A stretch of DNA of 64,000 nucleotides from contig JXTC01000298.1 of the NCBI GenBank assembly GCA_002914845.1, positions 140,287-204,286 of the forward strand, given 5' to 3'. This DNA is from Trema orientale. Taxonomy: Eukaryota; Streptophyta; Magnoliopsida; Rosales; Cannabaceae. A model generated the notes under the pieces. That model did no database searches and was not told the origin of the DNA. It saw only the letters and a program-made list of their open reading frames with translations. Position 1 is the stretch's first letter, and every line of letters starts with the position of its first letter. The position numbers were made by a program, and so were the translations under genes. Of the stretch, positions 1 through 10,139 are shown piece after piece.

Positions 1-180
1 GCCTTGTTTTCTCATATTGGTATTTTCATTTATTATTTTGTGATTATTTTAATTTATTGCTCAGTTTATTTTTATTTTCAATTTGTCTTTCTATTTTCGT
101 TCCCTTTTATTGTTGATTTACTTCTCTGTGGGATCGACACCTTAATCTATACTACGATAGCCGCTAGTATATTTTGAGCG
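1..180 (+). repeat. possible Ty3/gypsy LTR-end remnant abutting copia
   Basis: AT-rich sequence ending in a GTGGGATCGACAC-type motif (about 129-141). Similar GTGGGATCGACC motifs lie near the 3' end of many plant Ty3/gypsy LTRs, and a second example occurs in this window near 46683. At about 180 the sequence switches abruptly to copia integrase coding sequence. No TG or CA ends are visible, so the identification is tentative. Confidence 0.3.
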
Positions 181-2560
181 TAGACATTTATTTTTTGAAA
201 AATAAATCTGATGTTTATGATACCTTTAAGAAATGGAAAGCCATGGTTGAGAATGAGACTAATCTAAAAGTGAAATGCTTACGATCTGATAATGGGAGAG
301 AATATGATGATGATGATTTCAAGAAATATTATGCCGTTAATGGGATTAAATTCGAGAAAACCATTCTAGAGAAATCTCAACAGAATGGTGTTGCTGAAAG
401 AATGAACAGAACCCTGAATGAACGTACAAAGAGCATGAGATTGTACGCAGAGTTGCTAAAGATATTTTAGGCCGATACAGTTAACACCACTGTATATCTT
501 ATCAACAGAGGGCCGTTAGTACCATTAGATTACAGAATACTAGAAGAGGCCTAGAGCGGTAAAGAGGTAAACCTTTCTTTCTTGAAAGTATTTGGCTGTC
601 TATCATATGTTCATATAGACCCTGCTAATAGAAGTAAACTTGATCCTAAGTTTAAAAAATGTTTCTTTATGGTGATGCTGAGTTTGATTATCATTTCTAG
701 GATGACCAAAATCGGAAAATCATCAGAAGCAGGATATCATATTCAATGAGGAGGTGATGTACAAGGACAGGTTAGACACCAGAGATAATAGTGCATGTCC
801 TAAAGACAAAAAGACTAGGGTAATACCATTGAATGAGATCCCAGTAGATGAAATGAAGATTAATAATGGCGAGAAAAATTAAGAAGCTGTAGTACCAGCG
901 GTAGACCTACAAACCCCAGTGGGTGAACTTAGAAGAGTTTCTAAAAAAATTCGACCTTCTTAGAGATATTCTCCAGTACTGCATTACATTTTATTGACTG
1001 ATAAAAGCGAGCCAGAGACTTATGAAGAAGCAGTGCAGCATGATGAGTCAACCTAGTGGGAGTTAGTCATGAAAGATTAGATGAATTCACTAGCGTCCAA
1101 TTAGACATGGAAGTTGGCAGAATTACCAGAAGGAAAGAAGGCGTTACACAACAAGTGGGTGTACTGAATAAAGGAAGAACATGATGGCAGTAAGTGCTAC
1201 AAGGTAAGGCTTGTTATCAAAGGCTTTCAACAGAAGGAAGGCATCGATTACACCAAGATTTTCTCTCCAGTGGTTAAATTGACCACTATCAGAACAGTAC
1301 TTGGGTTGATGGCTAAAGAAGACTTGCATTTAGAGTAATTAGATGTCAAGAAGGCATTTCTTCATGGTGACCTGGAAGAAAAAATTTACATAAAGCAGCC
1401 ACAAGGTTTTGAAGTAGAAGGGAAGGAGAAAATGATGTGTAAACTTTAGAAGAGTCTGTATGGCCTAAAACAAGCTCTAAGACAATGGTACAAGAAGTTC
1501 GATGCATTTATGAGTAACAGTGGGTATTTAAGATGTCAAGTAGATCACTGTTATTACGTGAAGAGATTTGACAATTCTTATATTATTCTACTTCTGTATG
1601 TGGATGACATGTTAATTGCTGGAGCTGATATGAAGGAAATTGATAAGCTCAAGAAAGAATTGTCAATGGAGTTTTCTATGAAGGATTTGGGAGCTGCAAA
1701 GCAAATCCTTGGGATACGAATTTCATAGATAGGGTGAATAGGAGTTTGAAGCTATCTTAAGAGGATTATGTAAAGAAGGTGCTTAGTAGATTCGACATAG
1801 ATGGTGCAAGGCCTATAAGTACTCATTTGGCTAGTCGCTTCAAACTAACCAAAGAGCAATCACCCTCAACAGAGCAGGAGCGAGCTCACATAGTTAAGAT
1901 GCCTTATTCTTCTACTATTGGTAGCCTTATGTATGCCATAGTGTGTACACGACCAGATATAGCACATGCAGTGGGAGTTATGAGCCGATACATGAGCAAT
2001 TCAGGAAAACAATACTGGGAAGTGATGAAGTGGATTCTCAGGTACTTGAGAGGCACTAGCAACATGGCCTTGTGCTTCAAAAAGTCAGATTTGGGTCTAT
2101 AAGACTATGTTGATGCAGACATGGCTAGTGACATAGATTGCATAAAAAGTACCACTGGATATGTATTTACATTAGGTAGTATGGCAGTCAGCCGGGTCTC
2201 AAAGCTACAAAAGATTGTCGCTCTATCCACTACTGAAGCAGAGTATGTTACTGTAACAGAAGCAAGCAATAAGTTGATCTGGTTACAGAGTTTCTTAGAG
2301 GAACTGGGTCAGAATTATGGGAAGAACACTTTGCATTATGACAGTCAAAGTGTTATTCATCTGGTGAAGAACCCTGTATATCATGCACCCTGTATATCAT
2401 GCTCAGACAAAGTATATACAAATTCGATATCACTTCATACGCTCAGCTTTAAGAGATGGAGTCTTGGTGCTAGAGAAGATTTCAGGAAGCAAGAACCCAG
2501 CAGATATGTTAACGAAGATGGTAACCATTGACAAACTGAAGCTGTGTTCAGCTTCAGTTG
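181..2560 (+). pseudogene. copia pol polyprotein remnant (IN-RT-RNase H)
   Basis: Open pieces in several frames align in copia order. The integrase core piece (181-469) has SDNGREY and NGVAERMNR, the second and third parts of the D,D-35-E triad. The piece at about 1180-1730 carries the RT motifs FLHGD and YVDD (1597-1608). The piece at 1779-2100 is the RT/connection segment. The piece at about 2106-2560 is RNase H, with DADMASD and TEAEY. Frames are broken by nonsense codons and indels. One indel is a 16-bp tandem duplication at 2372-2403 inside RNase H that shifts the frame. The product would be non-functional. Apparent starts near 174 and elsewhere are not ATG and are not real initiation sites. 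Confidence 0.88.
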
Positions 2561-2634
2561 GCTTGCAAGTATAAAGAAGAGAGAGATGAGCTGCTGTATT
2601 GATCGAGTGTAAAGACATAATTGAAATTAGTCTT

Positions 2635-2646
2635 CAAGTGGGAGAT
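2635..2646 (+). other. polypurine tract of degenerate copia element
   Basis: CAAGTGGGAGAT lies directly before the TGTTA start of the 3' LTR. The same tract sits at 13681-13692 in the complete copia element, which supports the boundary call. Confidence 0.8.
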
Positions 2647-3206
2647 TGTTAACGTTTTTTTTTTTCTTTACATGTTTTCCACAATTAAAGAAAAATAATA
2701 ATGGCTTCCTTGATTTATGTAAACCAAGTACACAATTGGAGCTTAGTAATACAAGCCATATGAAGTGATAATACCAAGAAAAAAACATGTATAGGACGTG
2801 TATCTATTATGATAAGTTTTGGCTAAAAAACGTGTAAAAGGTTGATGAGCCTCAACTAAAAATAGGGACCCTATTCCTCATTTGTCTTCATCCCAGAATG
2901 TGAGAAACATCAAGTATTGTGAGAGTAAAATTAGACTGAGTTTACTATTGAGAGTTAAAGAAAAATACAATTTTTCTCTTGAGTGTATTCGGGGTCTGGG
3001 ATGTGAGTTGAGAGTATTGAGTACAAACACTTGTAAAGGTTCTTTTTCTCCCAATAGTGAAAATCTGCAGCAGCTCCATGGACGTAACCAATTTGGTGAA
3101 CCATGCTAATTTTGTATGTGTCCCGTTTATTTATTTTGGCATTATTTTCATATTTATTTTATCGCTTCCACTATTGTTTATTTATTAGGGAAGTTATTCC
3201 CTAACA
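2647..3206 (+). repeat. 3' LTR of degenerate copia element (560 bp)
   Basis: Starts TGTTAACG after the polypurine tract and ends CCTAACA, giving the TGTTA...TAACA inverted termini typical of copia LTRs. The 5' LTR lies outside the window or is lost, so insertion age cannot be estimated. Open reading frames inside the LTR are incidental. Confidence 0.8.
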
Positions 3207-3479
3207 CGTGAAATCAACTTGGAAACTTGAGAAGTGGATCATGTATCCTGGATCTTTACTTCATTATCATGAATCTTAATTTTTAACTTATGGGTTATGT
3301 GTAACATTCATGAAACCCATTTCATTATTTTGTTCTTTTTTTTTTTAATTCAATAGAACAAAAACTAAGCAATTCTATGGTAACTGCAGTTTGATACGAA
3401 ATATTTTTATTATTTAAGTTAGAATTGAGAATACCACACAAAAGTTTATTTTTATATATATAGGTACACTCCTCAATAT

Positions 3480-3579
3480 AAATGGCTTGAGAAAGAGCTA
3501 TCAAAAGAAAATAGGACATAGATATCATATAAATGGCTTGAGAAAGAGCTATCAAAAGAAAATAGGACATAGATATCAT
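3480..3579. repeat. 51-bp tandem duplication
   Basis: Two adjacent copies starting AAATGGCTTGAGAAAGAGCT, at 3480-3530 and 3531-3579. They are identical over the 49 bp of the second copy. This explains the internally repeated peptide of a small - strand open frame here, which is not a gene. Confidence 0.95.
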
Positions 3580-3582
3580 CAG

Positions 3583-4735
3583 GTCGTCTTAACATAATTT
3601 AGGGTCCTAAGAAAAATCTTAAAATAGGGGCCTTTTTTTAAAAAAAACAAAATTATAGAATATTTTGCATTAAAGAGGAGGAAAAAAAAAGAACAATTTT
3701 TTACACCATTTGAAAACTATAAGATAATCTATTACATCCAATGAATAAAAATCAATAACAACCGAAATAAAATTAGAACAAAGTTTAAGCATAATATAAC
3801 TAAAATAAAATGTTAAAACTCATTAAACATTTCTCCACCAAGAATAGGCATGCTTTCTCTACTTTACAAAAATATTTTCTACTATCCCCTAACTCATTTA
3901 AATTTATTTGTTCAATTATTTCTGCATTTGAGTTGTTTACATTTCTCTTATTACACTTGTGAAATTTTTTTCAAGAATTCTTTTTGTGATTGAATCAAAC
4001 TTTCTACTCTTATTTTTTTCTTGATTTTGTCATACTCCGATGCATATTTTTATTGGACATAGTTATTAAATCTTAACTTAAGTATTCATAAAAACTAAAT
4101 TGACGCAATAAAAAAATATAATAGCTATACAAAACTCAAAAAAAAGAAGAAGAAGAAGAAGAAGAAGAAGAAGAAATAGATTAAAAATAAATAAATAAGA
4201 AAGACATAACTTGGATATTTTATGACCAAGAAATCTCTAATCTCTAATGTTTTTTTCTACTCTTATCGTCTATGCTAATTGCTAACAGTAAGAAAAAACG
4301 TTGGAGCTATGTAAAAATTAAAATGGCAATAGAGAAAAAAATGTGTGTATAACATACTCATGGACTGTCAATATCTGCTGTGCAAGTTGGACATATAGGA
4401 AATTTTGGTAATTCCTAGATCGACTGATGTTGGAGCAAAGAGCCCATAACTTAGGTACATGGAGTTCAGAAATAGATGTATTAGGAAATATATCCGTGAA
4501 AAGAAAATAAAAGTGATGGTGCCCTTTTTTTTTTTTAATTTGAAAGGTGATGGGGCCTTTCTTTTTTTATTTGAAAGGTGATGGGACCTTTCAGTAATGG
4601 AAAATTAATAATAAAAAATAATATCTGATAATAAAAATTAATTTTAAAAACATAATAATAGCAAAAATATAGACTATTTTTGGGGGCCTTCTTTAATATA
4701 AGATGGAGCCTTAAGCCATTGTTTTTCTTGCCCAA
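3583..4735. repeat. possible remnant DNA element with GGCC-rich inverted ends
   Basis: The left edge (about 3600-3640) reads GGTCCTAAG...TCTTAAAATAGGGGCC. The right edge (about 4680-4720) reads GGGGGCCTTC...AAGATGGAGCCTTAAG, partly its inverted complement. Between them lie a (GAA)n microsatellite (about 4144-4175), AT-rich sequence and a short tandem repeat around AATTTGAAAGGTGATGGG (about 4538-4592). No transposase coding or clear target duplication is seen. Confidence 0.25.
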
Positions 4736-5067
4736 TTGTTGTCATGTATTACAAATTATTTAATAGTTATATTCATTATTACTTGAAATGTGAATTTCTG
4801 TATGAACAATGTTTTGTAGAGTACAAGCTTAATGTCGTTTTCTAGAAACCAAGAATAGTTTCTATTTGCATCTTTCCTTTTATGTGTGTTTTTAACGATA
4901 CTGCATAAATGTTATTGAATTGGTTAAATATTTCTTAAAGCCTTTGATTGTGCACCTTCAATTTTGTGAGTTGCCTTTGAATAGATTCAAGGACTGGGAT
5001 GCAAATAGACTGGTATGGGATATGTAGGTACTTGTTTATTCAAGATTTGAGATGACTTGATTAGTAG
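4736..5067. other. AT-rich intergenic, nothing recognised
   Basis: No coding, RNA or repeat signal that I could support. Confidence 0.5.
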
Positions 5068-5475
5068 TGAAACCAGTCACCAAATTGATAATAATAACAA
5101 ATAAGAAAAAACCAATGACCAAATTAGTAGCGATAACCCGAAATCAGTAATCAAAATGGTAAACAAAAACCAATAACTAAAGTGGTAACTAATAAAAAAA
5201 TTGGTTACCAAAGAATCAATCACCAAATTAATACTGGTAACTAGAAACTAGTAACTAAAGTAGTAACTAAAAACTAGAAAATAATCACCAAAATGGTAAC
5301 CAGAAACCAGCAAATAGATTAGTTACTAAAGAATCAATGACCAAATTAGTAATGGTAACCAGATACTAGTAACTAAAGTAGTAACTAAAATCCAAAAACT
5401 AATAACCTAAATAGTAATCAAAAACCAGTAATCAGATTGATTACCATAGTGATAACCAGTACTTAGTAATCAATA
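5068..5475. repeat. degenerate minisatellite with ~118-bp higher-order unit
   Basis: Dense repetition of short modules such as CCAGTAACTAAAGTAGTAAC and CACCAAATTAGTAATGGTAAC. The AAGAATCAAT block recurs at 5211 and 5329, a 118-bp higher-order period. Copies are diverged, so the array is old. Confidence 0.75.
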
Positions 5476-5837
5476 ATGAATTTTTCTTGAAGAATGCTAC
5501 TTTTGATTTTCAAAAGGACCATATTTGTGTAGAATTTATTTTGTAGGTAAAACTCTTAAAAACATTTAAATTAACAGTAGTATATTGATAAGGTCTGAAA
5601 GCATATAAACCAAACCTTTTATGTCTTTAAGCCCACATATTAACTAAGTCCAAGAAATAAAATTTTCTTCGAGTTTTTTGTATATCTTCTATATATTGCT
5701 TTCAATTTGCCCTTTATCACAAGGTTGCAAGAATTTTCCTATTCAAGAAAAACAATTAAATAAGCCAAAAAAATAAAAAATAAAAGTGACTAACAAAACA
5801 GAATTTAAAGGAAGAAAATATATATTTGTATATATAT

Positions 5838-6075
5838 AGGGCACCATTCCAGTAGGTATTTTTTTTTTTACCTATCCATAGATATTATTTTGTCTAATAA
5901 AAATTGATTATGCATGTCTTTTATAATAAAAAGTGGAAGAGAAAAGTATTAAATAATGAATTTTTATTTTTTTTTCAAGTACACAAATTATGGTAGCAAT
6001 TGAATAATGATCTAACAACTAAAAAAAGAAATACCTATGGCTAGGTAAAAAAAAATATCTATTAGATTGGAAACC
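5838..6075. mobile_element. hAT-like MITE family A, copy 1
   Basis: Begins AGGGCACCATTCCAGTAGG and ends in the inverted counterpart ATTAGATTGGAAACC. Internal sequence (…ATTAAATAATG…, …TGGTAGCAATTGAATAATGATC…) is shared with the copies at 30889-31149 and 49657-49885. It is non-coding and about 240 bp. Flanks are (AT)-rich, so the target duplication is unclear in this copy. Confidence 0.75.
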
Positions 6076-7319
6076 AAATATATATATATATAATTATGCT
6101 CTCATTAAGTACTTCTAAACCTAAAATTTAATGGTCTTGAGCAAAAGAAAGAAAAAGGAAGGAACAAAGACTCTAGAAAATGAGATATGATTAGTTCGAT
6201 TTTAAAAAGCTTGCATCAAAAATTGTATAAAGTATATATATAGCTCAAAGAAAGAGTCAAATATTGTAAAAGTTTTGATTTCAATTCAAGGGTTGGAATC
6301 ATCTCACCCCAGATTCATTGAGTGTGTGCATGTGTGTGTGAATGACCATATATAATTTATTGCGTGCAACTCGGATGAGTTTGCATAAATAAGTAAATTA
6401 TGATAGATCTTTAGCTAGATAAAAAAGAACTTTAGAACTCATAGGTCTACATTTTGTATCAACTCTTTATTAATATGTAGACTAATACATTACTAAAGAT
6501 TAAAATGTCTTTCAAAACTTGTAGCTAAACAAAGAAATGATAGGATTCAACAAAGCAAGAGAACTTCAACGAAGCACACCATGAAGTATAGAGCACTCTT
6601 CTTTCTTGTAGCTCAGAAAGAACGTATTTTTTTTTTTTATCACATTCTACCTCATTTGATGACTTAGCACAACTCCAAACTAGTTATTCTTTAATGCATT
6701 TTAAGTTGTGGCAAGTTTACTTTCATCTTATTTCTTTTTTCTTTGTTTTCTTATCTTTTCTTAATATATCTAACTTCATTTGTTTTATGTTCCATGATCC
6801 AAGTTTTACACAAGTTTGGGGTTGACATTATCGGATTTTTACATGCTTTTCGATGACTCAACTACAAGTCTACATCTCTGAGTGCAAAGTTGGAGAGTTT
6901 CTCCTTTCCATCTCTTTTATTATTATTATAATTATTATTATTACTGCATTGAGGATAATGTTGACTTTAAATTTTGGGGGAGTCTTTATTTATTTTTAGA
7001 TTGAAAAGAAAAGGTCCAAAAAATTAATTTGTTTTGTTAGAGATTATGTTCTTTTATTTTCTCTTAGTTGAGTTACAATGTTTATTTATTTTTTAAAAAA
7101 AATGTTCTGATGCCCTTTGAATATTGTTTTGGTTTGATGATCAAAAGATCGGTGATAAGAACTTGGTTGAAATTGAATATAGTTCTTACAAAGTGATAAA
7201 CGCTGTTTCAGTTTGAGATTAATTCTTGTGTTAATTTTATCTTGCTTGTGATTAATTTGTGAATACTTTGAGTACATAGCCATAATCACTTAGTTGTTTT
7301 GCTTGCTTAGAGGAGATTT
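6076..7319. other. AT-rich stretch with Ty3/gypsy PPT-like remnant
   Basis: Mostly featureless. Near 6941-6985 a CATTGAGGATAATG block is followed by a TTTTGGGGGAG purine tract, the arrangement found just before the 3' LTR in many plant Athila/Tat-type gypsy elements. The sequence from there to 7319, rejoined across the copia insertion to about 14198-14500, may therefore be an old gypsy LTR. No genes seen. Confidence 0.35.
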
Positions 7320-7823
7320 TGTTAGGTTTACTCGTGTAAACCAATTGGTGGGCCATAAATTTTATAACAATTATATAATATTAGGGCAGTCTAATTAAAT
7401 AGGGCCATTAAGTGATCTAATTGAGGGCTCAGGAAGTTACCTATTAAGTGTGGACTCTGTAATGTGTGTTTACCTAATCCTAGTCCAATAAGGATTGATG
7501 GGGTCTCTATTGGTGACTAGTATATAAAGACATAACTATTAGCGTTTTGGTCCCCAAGTCAAAATAGAATGTGTGCTCTTCTCCTCTATCTCCATCAACA
7601 GAGAGAGACCCATTGAGCATACATAAGGTATTCTGGCTGTGGAAGACCTTCTACCCCCAGACTCTAATTAAATCGTTTCCGTGTACGTGATCTCGTCTTT
7701 TGCTGTCAAACTCAATGGATTTAGGTTAGTCACGGGTTTTGTCAACAAATCTTTTCCTGACAATTTGGCATGATAGATCCTAAGATTGTATTTGGTTTAA
7801 CAATCCATTATGTAAATCTAACA
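7320..7823 (+). repeat. 5' LTR of the copia element
   Basis: Starts TGTTAGGTTTACTCG and ends AAATCTAACA, with TGTTA/TAACA inverted termini. It holds a TATA box (TATATAAAG at 7521) that probably drives element transcription. It matches the 3' LTR at 13693-14197 along its full length, with differences that are mostly transitions. Confidence 0.95.
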
Positions 7824-7825
7824 AT

Positions 7826-7837
7826 TGGTATCAGAGC
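7826..7837 (+). other. primer binding site (initiator tRNA-Met)
   Basis: TGGTATCAGAGC lies two bases after the 5' LTR. This is the usual plant copia primer site complementary to the 3' end of initiator tRNA-Met, where minus-strand cDNA synthesis starts. Confidence 0.95.
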
Positions 7838-8041
7838 AGGAAATCATGTTAAATTGCTTAGGATAATCATACATGTCTCTATTTTGTAATATCTTACCTA
7901 GTTGGATTTCTAGGGTTTAGATATAACATATATGATTGATGAATTTTTCATGATTTTGTTGAGATATTCAGTATTTGAGGGTTGAATTCTGAGTTTTGGG
8001 TCATAAAGTTTGCAGGTTAGGGTGAAAAATCGCATTAGTGT

Positions 8042-8265
8042 TGATTTACCCGATTTCAAAATCGGGTAATCAACATTCAGGCCGCAGAACGGCGCTGCGG
8101 CGCCGCATTGGTGGCATCGCGGCGCCGCATTGGTGGCATCGCGGCGCCATGCAAGTGGCGCTGTAGTGCCACCATAAGGCACGGTAGCGCCGCAGCTCCA
8201 CCCTTACGCTTGCGGTGGCGCCGCGGCGCCACATACTGGCACCACAGTGCCACCAATCAGGTTCA
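8042..8265 (+). repeat. GC-rich repeat and palindrome block in copia leader
   Basis: An abrupt GC-rich patch in an AT-rich element. It starts with a hairpin (about 8042-8072, arms TGATTTACCCGAT and ATCGGGTAATCA). Next come two exact 22-bp repeats, GCGGCGCCGCATTGGTGGCATC at 8097-8118 and 8119-8140, plus a partial third. A perfect 18-bp palindrome, GTGGCGCCGCGGCGCCAC, lies at 8215-8232. Role unknown. Open frames across it on both strands are incidental. Confidence 0.85.
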
Positions 8266-8660
8266 GAAAATTTTTAGGTCATGTTTTGACCTATTTAAAG
8301 CATACGGTCTCAGTTTTTGGGTAGAATTGAGTCGTTTTCGACTCAATTCAAGGAGTTCCAACCTAAAACTTAATCAATCAAGTTTTATTTTCTCAACCCA
8401 CCTTCAGTACGATCCACACTTTATCCGTTGAAAACTCTATTTGATTCTAAGAGTTGATAAAAGTGTTTAAAACTCAGTTGGTCATCCATTAATTTTTTGT
8501 GCATTAAAATTTTCAGTTTAATATTCTGGGCACTTTGGTTTATTATTGTCTTTGCACTATTTGTTTAAATATTTTGAAATAGATGAGTTGAAACAACATG
8601 TTGCCAAAGTAACCTCTATTGCGTAAATTTATTTATTTTGAAATATTTAAATGATTGTGT

Positions 8661-8891
8661 GTTCATTGTTCATACGAATAATTACCGGCCCAAAGGAAGG
8701 TGATTATTTGGCCGAATAATGAATGCACCTGCGGTAATAGATATGTGATGGTTATTAAGTTTCTATGTGGATAGTAAATCGGCCCAAAAGAAAATTTACT
8801 GTCAATATTTGATTACTGCACTGAAAGGTACCACTTACAAGTTAATAAGCTGGCCCAAAGGAAGGCTTATTGATGTTGTTCTAGGTATCTT
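8661..8891 (+). promoter_or_regulatory. triple conserved-loop RNA hairpin array in copia leader
   Basis: Three hairpins lie end to end. In unit 1 (8661-8725) the inner stem is 8675-8686 with 8699-8710, the loop is 8687-8698 and the outer stem is 8662-8671 with 8714-8723. In unit 2 (8731-8819) the inner stem is 8770-8779 with 8794-8803, the loop is 8780-8793 and the outer stem is 8731-8738 with 8812-8819. In unit 3 (8825-8891) the inner stem is 8841-8851 with 8864-8874, the loop is 8852-8863 and the outer stem is 8825-8832 with 8884-8891. Loops 1 and 3 are identical (GGCCCAAAGGAA) and loop 2 is nearly so (GGCCCAAAAGAA). The stem sequences differ, yet all pair with a few G-U pairs. The GGCC palindrome in each loop could allow kissing contacts. 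The position just before gag is where LTR elements often keep dimerisation or packaging signals. That function is inference. Confidence 0.8.
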
Positions 8892-9007
8892 GTGATGGAA
8901 GCCTACCTTATATGTTTGATGTCATGCTAGTATATCTTATTATTGTATGCTTAGTTTATGACATGTTTTAATGTGAGTTGTTATTTTTGCTTTTGTTCTC
9001 TGTTCAG

Positions 9008-9606
9008 TTTCTGCTTCAAGCATATCTGCTAATTTAAATTCAATTCCTGTGTTTAACGGCACAAACTTCAAGAAGTGGAAAGAGCACGTTATGATTGTGC
9101 TCAGTTGCATGGATCTAGACCTTGCACCCAGGAAAGAACAACCTGCTGCTATTACGGATGAAAGTTCTGCTACGGATGTTAAGAACTTTGAGCAGTGGGA
9201 ACGTTCTAATCGCATGAGTCTTATGATCATGAAACATTCCATACTTGAGACCATTAGGGGCGCTGTGCCAGAGGTTGATAATTCTAAGGCATTCCTTGAC
9301 GCAATTGCGGAACGTTTCCAAAAGAATGAAAAAGCGGAATTTAGTACCATGCTAAGCAATTTGCTTGTTATGCGTTATAAAGGTAAAGGGAACATCAGGG
9401 AGTACATCATGGAGATGTCTAATCTGGCTTCAAAACTAAAGACATTTAAGTTAGAGCTGTCGGATGACTTGCTCGTGCAATTAGTACTACTATCTCTTCC
9501 GCCACAATTCAGTCAATTTAAGGTGAGTTACAACACCCAGAAAGAAAAATGGACTCTTAATGAGCTCATATCTCAGTGTGTACAAGAAGAGGATAGATTA
9601 AAGTGA
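9008..9606 (+). pseudogene. copia gag (UBN2-type capsid) with no in-frame ATG
   Basis: Nucleocapsid/capsid protein of the copia element, about 200 residues, with the plant copia Gag pattern (FNGTNFKKWKEHV near the N terminus; later FSTMLSNLLVMRYKGKGNIREY and LPPQFSQFKVSYN). Gag would coat genomic RNA and form virus-like particles in the cytoplasm. The frame is open from about 8975, but the first in-frame ATG is at 9091, inside the conserved region. A pyrimidine-rich CAG at 9005-9007 looks like a splice acceptor, so the native start may have been on an upstream exon or lost. The frame ends at TGA 9604-9606, one C-to-T change from an arginine codon. Beyond it the frame continues to a TAG at 9709 and the CCHC zinc knuckle. 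Confidence 0.88.
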
Positions 9607-10136
9607 GATAAGACTGAGAGTGCTCACCTAGCAATAACCTCTCAAGATAAGAAAAGGAAAAGGACTAAGGATAAAGGAGCTGCATCTGGGACTTCACATA
9701 CTAAAGTGTAGAAGAAACAAGATGATGATTCAGCTTGTTTCTTCTGTAAAAAGGCAGGACATGTGAAGAAGGAATGTCCCAAGTATGCCACCTGGCGTGT
9801 CAAGAAGGGTAAGCTTCTCAATTTTGTCTATTCTGAGGTTAATTTTGCTTCTGTACCCAATCATACTTGGTGGGTGGATACTGGTGCCACTACTCATATA
9901 AGTATGTCTATGCAAGGTTGTCTGAGGAGCCATCTGCCAAGTGATGCTGAAAGAAACATCTATGTAGGCAACAGCGATACAGCTACAGCGGAGGCAATAG
10001 GTCTATTTAGGTTGCAGTTAAGTTCCAGTTTATTTTTGGATTTAGATGAGACATTTGTTGTACCGTCATTCAGACAGAATTTTAATTTCCATTTCAGTTT
10101 TGGAAAAATCAGGTTATTCTTGTTCATTTGGAAATA
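9607..10136 (+). pseudogene. copia zinc knuckle and aspartic protease remnant
   Basis: After a stop at 9709-9711 the frame resumes with a CCHC zinc knuckle, CFFCKKAGHVKKEC (about 9736-9777), which binds RNA in the Gag tail. The aspartic protease active site WWVDTGATTHIS follows (DTG from 9877). The protease would mature the Gag-Pol polyprotein. Coding continues to about 10070, where an indel shifts the frame before the GAG-pre-integrase segment. Confidence 0.85.
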
Positions 10137-10139
10137 ATA

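Larger units (their letters stand above)
181..3206 (+). mobile_element. degenerate Ty1/copia retrotransposon, 5'-truncated
   Basis: The 3' part of a copia element. In order it holds the integrase core, the integrase-RT linker, reverse transcriptase with YVDD, RNase H, a polypurine tract (2635-2646) and a 560-bp 3' LTR (2647-3206). The gag, protease, integrase zinc finger and 5' LTR are missing. Many premature stops are TAG where copia proteins carry glutamine (CAG), as expected from C-to-T decay of methylated silent elements. It cannot be autonomous. Confidence 0.9.

Noticed and set aside
3325..3579. - strand frame with a repeated peptide
   Set aside because: The repeat is simply the 51-bp tandem DNA duplication; no other support.
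8108..8431. Alanine/arginine-rich frames on both strands in the copia leader
   Set aside because: They come from the GC-rich repeat block; no family resemblance and no place in copia gene order.
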